Assembly: GCA_015501075.1 (NCBI GenBank)
Contig: JADNYJ010000013.1
Coordinates: 124,001-188,000 of the forward strand
DNA from: Gymnopilus junonius
Lineage: Eukaryota > Basidiomycota > Agaricomycetes > Agaricales > Galerinaceae
Length of the DNA: 64,000 nt
Direction of reading: 5' to 3'
Position 1 is the stretch's first letter. Each line of letters starts with the position of its first letter. Positions 59,917 to 64,000 of the stretch are shown one piece after another. The translations under genes were made by a program, and so were the position numbers. Below the pieces are notes generated by a model. The model was not told the DNA's origin. It searched no databases and worked only from the letters and a program-made list of their open reading frames with translations.

Positions 59917-62900
59917 ATGGCAGAAAACACGTTCCTTTCCTGTGGAGAGTATAATGGTGAGTGTCGTATTCGTCTCTCCTTGCTTTGAAAAACTACTAAG
60001 TGTTCTGGAATAGATGCTGCAGGCAGCTCCATAACCCTTGTGGAAGATCGCCCACAAATCTCAAACTCAGAAAGCTCAAACTCAGATCAACCAGGTGTTC
60101 CAAGGAATTTGACTACGTCGTGCGGCCACAGCATGAGTGGCAGAAATCTTGTAGTATGTATCGATGGCACCTCAAATCAATTCGGCGAACAGGCAAGTTT
60201 TCCCTTGGACTTGTGATCCATTGATGTTGAGTTTTGTTCCAGAATACCAATGTGATTGAGTTGTATAACCTCATCCTGAAAGAGGAGGAGCACAACCAGC
60301 GAACGTGGTACAATAGCGGCATTGGCACTTACGCGCGGCCTTCTTGGAAGTCTTTAAAGTTCTATAAGCAAGTTCTTTACCATAAGATAGACTTGGCTAT
60401 CGCATGGTATGTGCTACGTCCGTCGTTACTAATTACGATTTTATATTCCCATCTCTCTGCATTTAGGAATTTTGAGCAAACGATTCTTAGTGCGTACCGC
60501 TGGTTGTCAGATAACTACAGGAAGGGGGACTGTATCTTCCTTTTCGGTATGTCAGTCCTATCGCTCATCCTTCAAATAATGAACTAGGAGATTTAGGATT
60601 TTCTCGTGGCGCATTTCAGGTTCGCGTGCTTTCGGCAATGATTGACAAGGTATACATTCACTCGATTTGTTGACACGCTGGCTAATTCCTTGCCAATTAA
60701 AGGTCGGGCTTATTTATAAGGGAAATGAATTACAAATCCCCTTGTAAGCCTGGGCATTATTGGTTTAGGTATTGTTCTAATCTCCTCATCAGTGCCTACG
60801 AACTCTATGCGGACCTTAAAAGCGATAAGGTGTCAACCACTCAAGTTGGCTCCCAAAAAGAGATGTCCATGGCTGAGCGCTTTAAGAGTGCATTTTGTCA
60901 TAAGGACGTCAAGGTTCATTTTGTCGGCGCCTGGTATACGATATATCACTTTTATGGGGACTTTAGGCTGACTTGCCCTCTCAGGGACACTGTCTCATCC
61001 ATCGGTCTTGTACGCGGGAAGCATATGCTCCCTAGGACGGTCGACGGAATGACCCATGTCTGCTACTTCCGGCACGCGCTTGCTCTTGATGAGCGTCGAG
61101 TTAAGTTTCTGCCCGAGTATGCTTGGGAAGATCCTGCGAAAGATCCTGCTGGACGGGAACCACTGGACACGGATGATATTTCATCCTCTGAGAACAAGTA
61201 TAGCGAGCGTTCCAGCCAAGGGAATTTGAAATGGCGTGCATGGGTAAGGACGGTGGCGTTGCCTCCCCCGACAAAACAGTGCCATTAAAGAAGCGTCCCC
61301 ATACCCTCGAAGTCTGGTTTGCGGGAACTCATTCAGACATGTAAGTCGTTTTTCTTCAATGGATCTACACATTAATTCTCATGATATTCAGAGGAGGGGG
61401 AATGTATATAACACGGCACTGGATCGTAGTAGACCGCCGTTGCGGTGGATGGTCTTTGAAGCTGGAGCAGTTGGTCTTCGGACTTCTCCATTTGAGAGGG
61501 AGCTGGCTTTAGAAGAACAGATAGAGATTAAAGAATCTCTGACATGGGCGTGGCGACCCTTCGAGCTATTGCCATTCAAACGGTTGACTTTCACAAGGAA
61601 AAAGGGAATAAAACAACACACAAGTAAGTGTTTCGGACGATTTTCTTGTTGTATTTTTATCAATTCGTCAATAATTTAGACCTCACCTTGGAGCAAGCCG
61701 TAAAATTCGTCAAGGACAAAAGATTCACAGTTCGCTACTGGTCGGCAAAACAAACGTACCCTACATTCCGAAGGCAAGGCCGTTTGATGACAACGTCTTA
61801 TTTTGGAAGAATCTGCCCCGCGAATGGCTGGAGCTTGATTTATACGAATATGCAGAAGACTTGCTGAGAAGATTTGCAACAGATGCATCCAAGACTTTGC
61901 ACGCATACGAAACACTTCGTCAAATTGCTATATCTAGTCCGTATCTTTCCTTCTTTGCAAGAATGCAGAACTGACCAAGGTAAACTAGGTGACGGCCAAC
62001 AAGCCCTATATGAGAAGGTGGCCGATGTCTTGAGCTCAGGAACGCTTGCCCTGGAAGCTAGGTATCGGCTTCTGAGGTTCTCTTTGGATACGTTTAATAA
62101 ACATCAACTTATCCTTAAACCTTCGATAAACATTCGACCGTTCATTATGGATTTCCAGTTAGTGGCTATGAAATTTATCGTGAGGTGGCGAAGGAATTTT
62201 TGGTCAGCCTGACAGACCGTGAGCACCACTGATAATCATTCTTTATCCTGACAACAACTAATCTGGGTATTTAGCCCTCATAAGTGTTTTGTCAGTGCCA
62301 AAAGCTAACCTCAGGTCTATTGGCATAATACCACACTCTGACCACATATATTCTACATGGTATGACAATGACGTTCGGACCTTAGACGCGAAGACGGGAA
62401 AACAGCTCAGTGTCATGCGGGAGCCCATCAAAGACGCAAGATATTCGCCTGATGGAAAGTATATTGCACTGGTCCTGGGCACTTTAAAAAACAAATCAAT
62501 TACGATTCGGAAAATGGAAACTGGGAAACCAATAGGACGTCCTTTCGGACAAGACAAAGGAATGTTCTCTTCCATTGCCTTTTCTCCAGATGGAAGGCTC
62601 TTGGCCTCCACATTGAATGACAGCGGAATACGGCTCTGGGATGTTGAAAGTCAGCAACAATTCGGGAACGTTTTGAAAACCTCTGCTTCTGTGAATTGCA
62701 TTGCATTCTCCCCTAATGGCAGGTATTTGGTGGCGGGATTGGGTAATTGCGACGTTCAGATTTGGGATGTTGAACATGGGAAACAAATGCCAGGAATAGC
62801 ACTGTCGGGACATACAGATCGCGTCCTCTCTGCGAAGTTCTCTTCAGATGGAAGGTATCTAGTCTCCGGCTCCTTGGATGGTACGATACGAATCTGGGAT

Positions 62901-63182
62901 GCGGTGAAGGGAACGAGTGTTCGGGAACCACTTCGAGGACATGCCATGGGCGTTCGCGACGCGATGTTCTCTCCAGATGGCAAATATGTCATTTCGGCAT
63001 CTATGGACAGGACTGTTCAGGTATGGGATGCTACGACTGGTAAGCAAATGGGACAGCCATTGAAGGGACATAAGGGCTGGGTCCGTTCCGTTGCATTTTC
63101 GCATGACGGCGCGTACTTGATGTCGGGGTCAGATGATGGAACAATAAGGATATGGGATGCCAAAGCCGTAGCACCAGTTTAA
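59917..63182 (+). CDS. DUF2235 (Tle1-like hydrolase) - WD40 protein
   Basis: Starts at 59917 (MAENTFLSCGEYNDAAGSS). The N-terminal DUF2235 alpha/beta-hydrolase domain has VVCIDGTSNQFGEQNTNVIE, the nucleophile motif GFSRGAF (split by an intron, about 60550-60597), the Asp in FVGAWDTVSS and the His in FAGTHSDIGGG, so the Ser-Asp-His triad is complete. A helical middle (ALYEKVADVLSSGTLALEAR) leads to seven WD40 repeats (about 62300-63180), enough for one closed propeller. No NACHT or NB-ARC domain is visible. About ten introns, the second with a GC donor. Frame breaks lie at base runs 61396-61400 (G), 61759-61761 (C) and 62155-62156 (C). DUF2235 includes bacterial phospholipase effectors; lipase activity here is inferred. 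Confidence 0.8.
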
Positions 63183-63404
63183 GATATTATTAATACTCCT
63201 TTCTTACGAATTATCATTGAATAATGTGCTTGCGTTGGTTCAGAACTTTGAGTTATTGGTATTCTTAAAGAATCATACATATCGGAGCGACCTACTAATG
63301 AAGTGGCAATAGAAAAACTTTCAGATCGAGCGGAAACATAAGGATGAGGCGTGGGAAATGGCCAGTAAGTCATCCAGGACGACGCTGACGATTCGATTTC
63401 CTCC

Positions 63405-64000
63405 TTAATCATCGCCTCTGGTCATGATAGGCGACGCAAGCAATCTGAGCAGCCAATTTTCCAGCGCCCTCTCGTTGTCCTTGAACTCTTTGAACTTGGT
63501 ATCCAGCTGGCCGGCCGTGACGTAAATGACATCCTTGATCTTGTCCTCCTCTCGCAACTCGAGGAGAAACTTCTCAGCTTCCTCATCAGTTCCTACCTGG
63601 TTGATGCAGAACATAACTGAGGATTCGTCGTATCCCTTCTCATCAAGCCTCTTCTTGCACTCTACGATCTCGTCGCGAAGGGTCTGACGATCTTCTCCGC
63701 CGGGAACTCCGTCCGTAATGATGCATATCAAAAGAGGACGCCTGAATGGTATAGGTGTGCTGGCAGTGTTGGGCTTGTCAATTAGGTCGTAAACGAGAGG
63801 CTGCAGGATTTTTCTTCGGAGATTAGTTCCAATCTTGGTCCCTCCTGAGGGTTTGGCGTCTGTCATGGCTTGGCGTATCTGGTCAGCCGTTAACGTTGAG
63901 GAAAAGTCTTTGTTGATGAAGCGTAGGTCCACGCCAGCCATGTCGTCTGGGACGATCTTGGTAGCAATGGCGGCAATGCGCGTGACGAGCTCTTTCTGGT
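63405..64000 (-). CDS. vWA-domain protein, C-terminal part (cut by the window edge)
   Basis: The frame enters at 64000 (QKELVTRIAAIATKIVPDDM) and ends RLLASPIMTRGDD at 63405. VDLRFINKDF, SGGTKIGTNLRRKILQPLV and LLICIITDGVPGGEDRQTL are the core of a von Willebrand factor A domain of the type common in agaricomycete hypothetical proteins. The N-terminus, including the DxSxS metal motif, lies beyond the window. Function unknown; vWA domains usually bind partner proteins through a metal ion. It is convergent with the DUF2235-WD40 gene. Confidence 0.8.
   Translation of the reverse strand, partial: QKELVTRIAAIATKIVPDDMAGVDLRFINKDFSSTLTADQIRQAMTDAKPSGGTKIGTNLRRKILQPLVYDLIDKPNTASTPIPFRRPLLICIITDGVPGGEDRQTLRDEIVECKKRLDEKGYDESSVMFCINQVGTDEEAEKFLLELREEDKIKDVIYVTAGQLDTKFKEFKDNERALENWLLRLLASPIMTRGDD

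Noticed and set aside
61600..62280. A NACHT or NB-ARC domain between DUF2235 and WD40
   Set aside because: No P-loop (GxxxxGKS/T) or Walker B motif is visible; the segment is helical and too short.

Overview
The window is nuclear DNA of a basidiomycete fungus, most likely an agaricomycete. The evidence is short introns (about 45-65 bases, GT-AG, some with CTRAY branch points) in nearly every gene, an eL39 gene split into four exons, several F-box/LRR-like genes and relics, AIG1-like GTPases with coiled-coil tails, Rds1-type ferritin-like and small secreted Cys-rich proteins, and hAT-type DNA transposons. Conserved genes include GATOR2 subunit MIOS/Sea4, lysyl-tRNA synthetase, malate synthase, ribosomal protein eL39, an ER-type FKBP and one intron-containing tRNA-Arg.

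Layout. 0-6 kb: GNAT acetyltransferase and MIOS, both on minus. 6.1-7.2 kb: a hAT-like element with an 8-bp target duplication. 8-15 kb: three related AIG1-like GTPase genes; the third reads through a canonical 59-base intron into a complete lipoxygenase domain, giving a candidate GTPase-coiled coil-lipoxygenase fusion. 16-17.6 kb: F-box-like gene. 19-27 kb: two tandem FAD monooxygenases, a decayed and an intact Rds1-like ferritin gene, two small inverted-repeat elements, and a wax-synthase-like acyltransferase. 28-29.4 kb: a secreted His/Gly-rich protein whose repeats are near-identical exons. 30-34.7 kb: three secreted Cys-rich paralogues, an Ohr/OsmC gene and an Ohr relic. 35-39.2 kb: lysyl-tRNA synthetase and an HMG-box protein. 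39.8-41.9 kb: a CpG-depleted F-box pseudogene. 42-44.5 kb: tRNA-Arg and malate synthase. 44.5-53.1 kb: a gene-poor stretch, a coiled-coil gene and two F-box loci. 54.3-55.5 kb: divergent eL39/FKBP pair. 56.7-58.2 kb: a hAT element keeping the transposase C-terminal domain. 59.9-63.2 kb: a DUF2235 hydrolase-WD40 gene. The right edge cuts a vWA-domain gene.

Two duplications share one pattern: monooxygenase + Rds1 and Cys-rich + Ohr. In each, one copy of the pair keeps only a relic of the second gene. Many genes, including malate synthase, Ohr and MIOS, carry a single-base frame break, often in a run of C or G that looks one base short. Breaks spread over unrelated and essential genes look more like consensus under-calling than gene death, so I annotate such genes as CDS and name the break. 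The 40-42 kb F-box copy is different: it keeps its frame, is CpG-depleted and has in-frame stops, so I call it a pseudogene.

I read everything by eye. Exon borders are inferred from splice motifs and family conservation; no alignment or database search was run.
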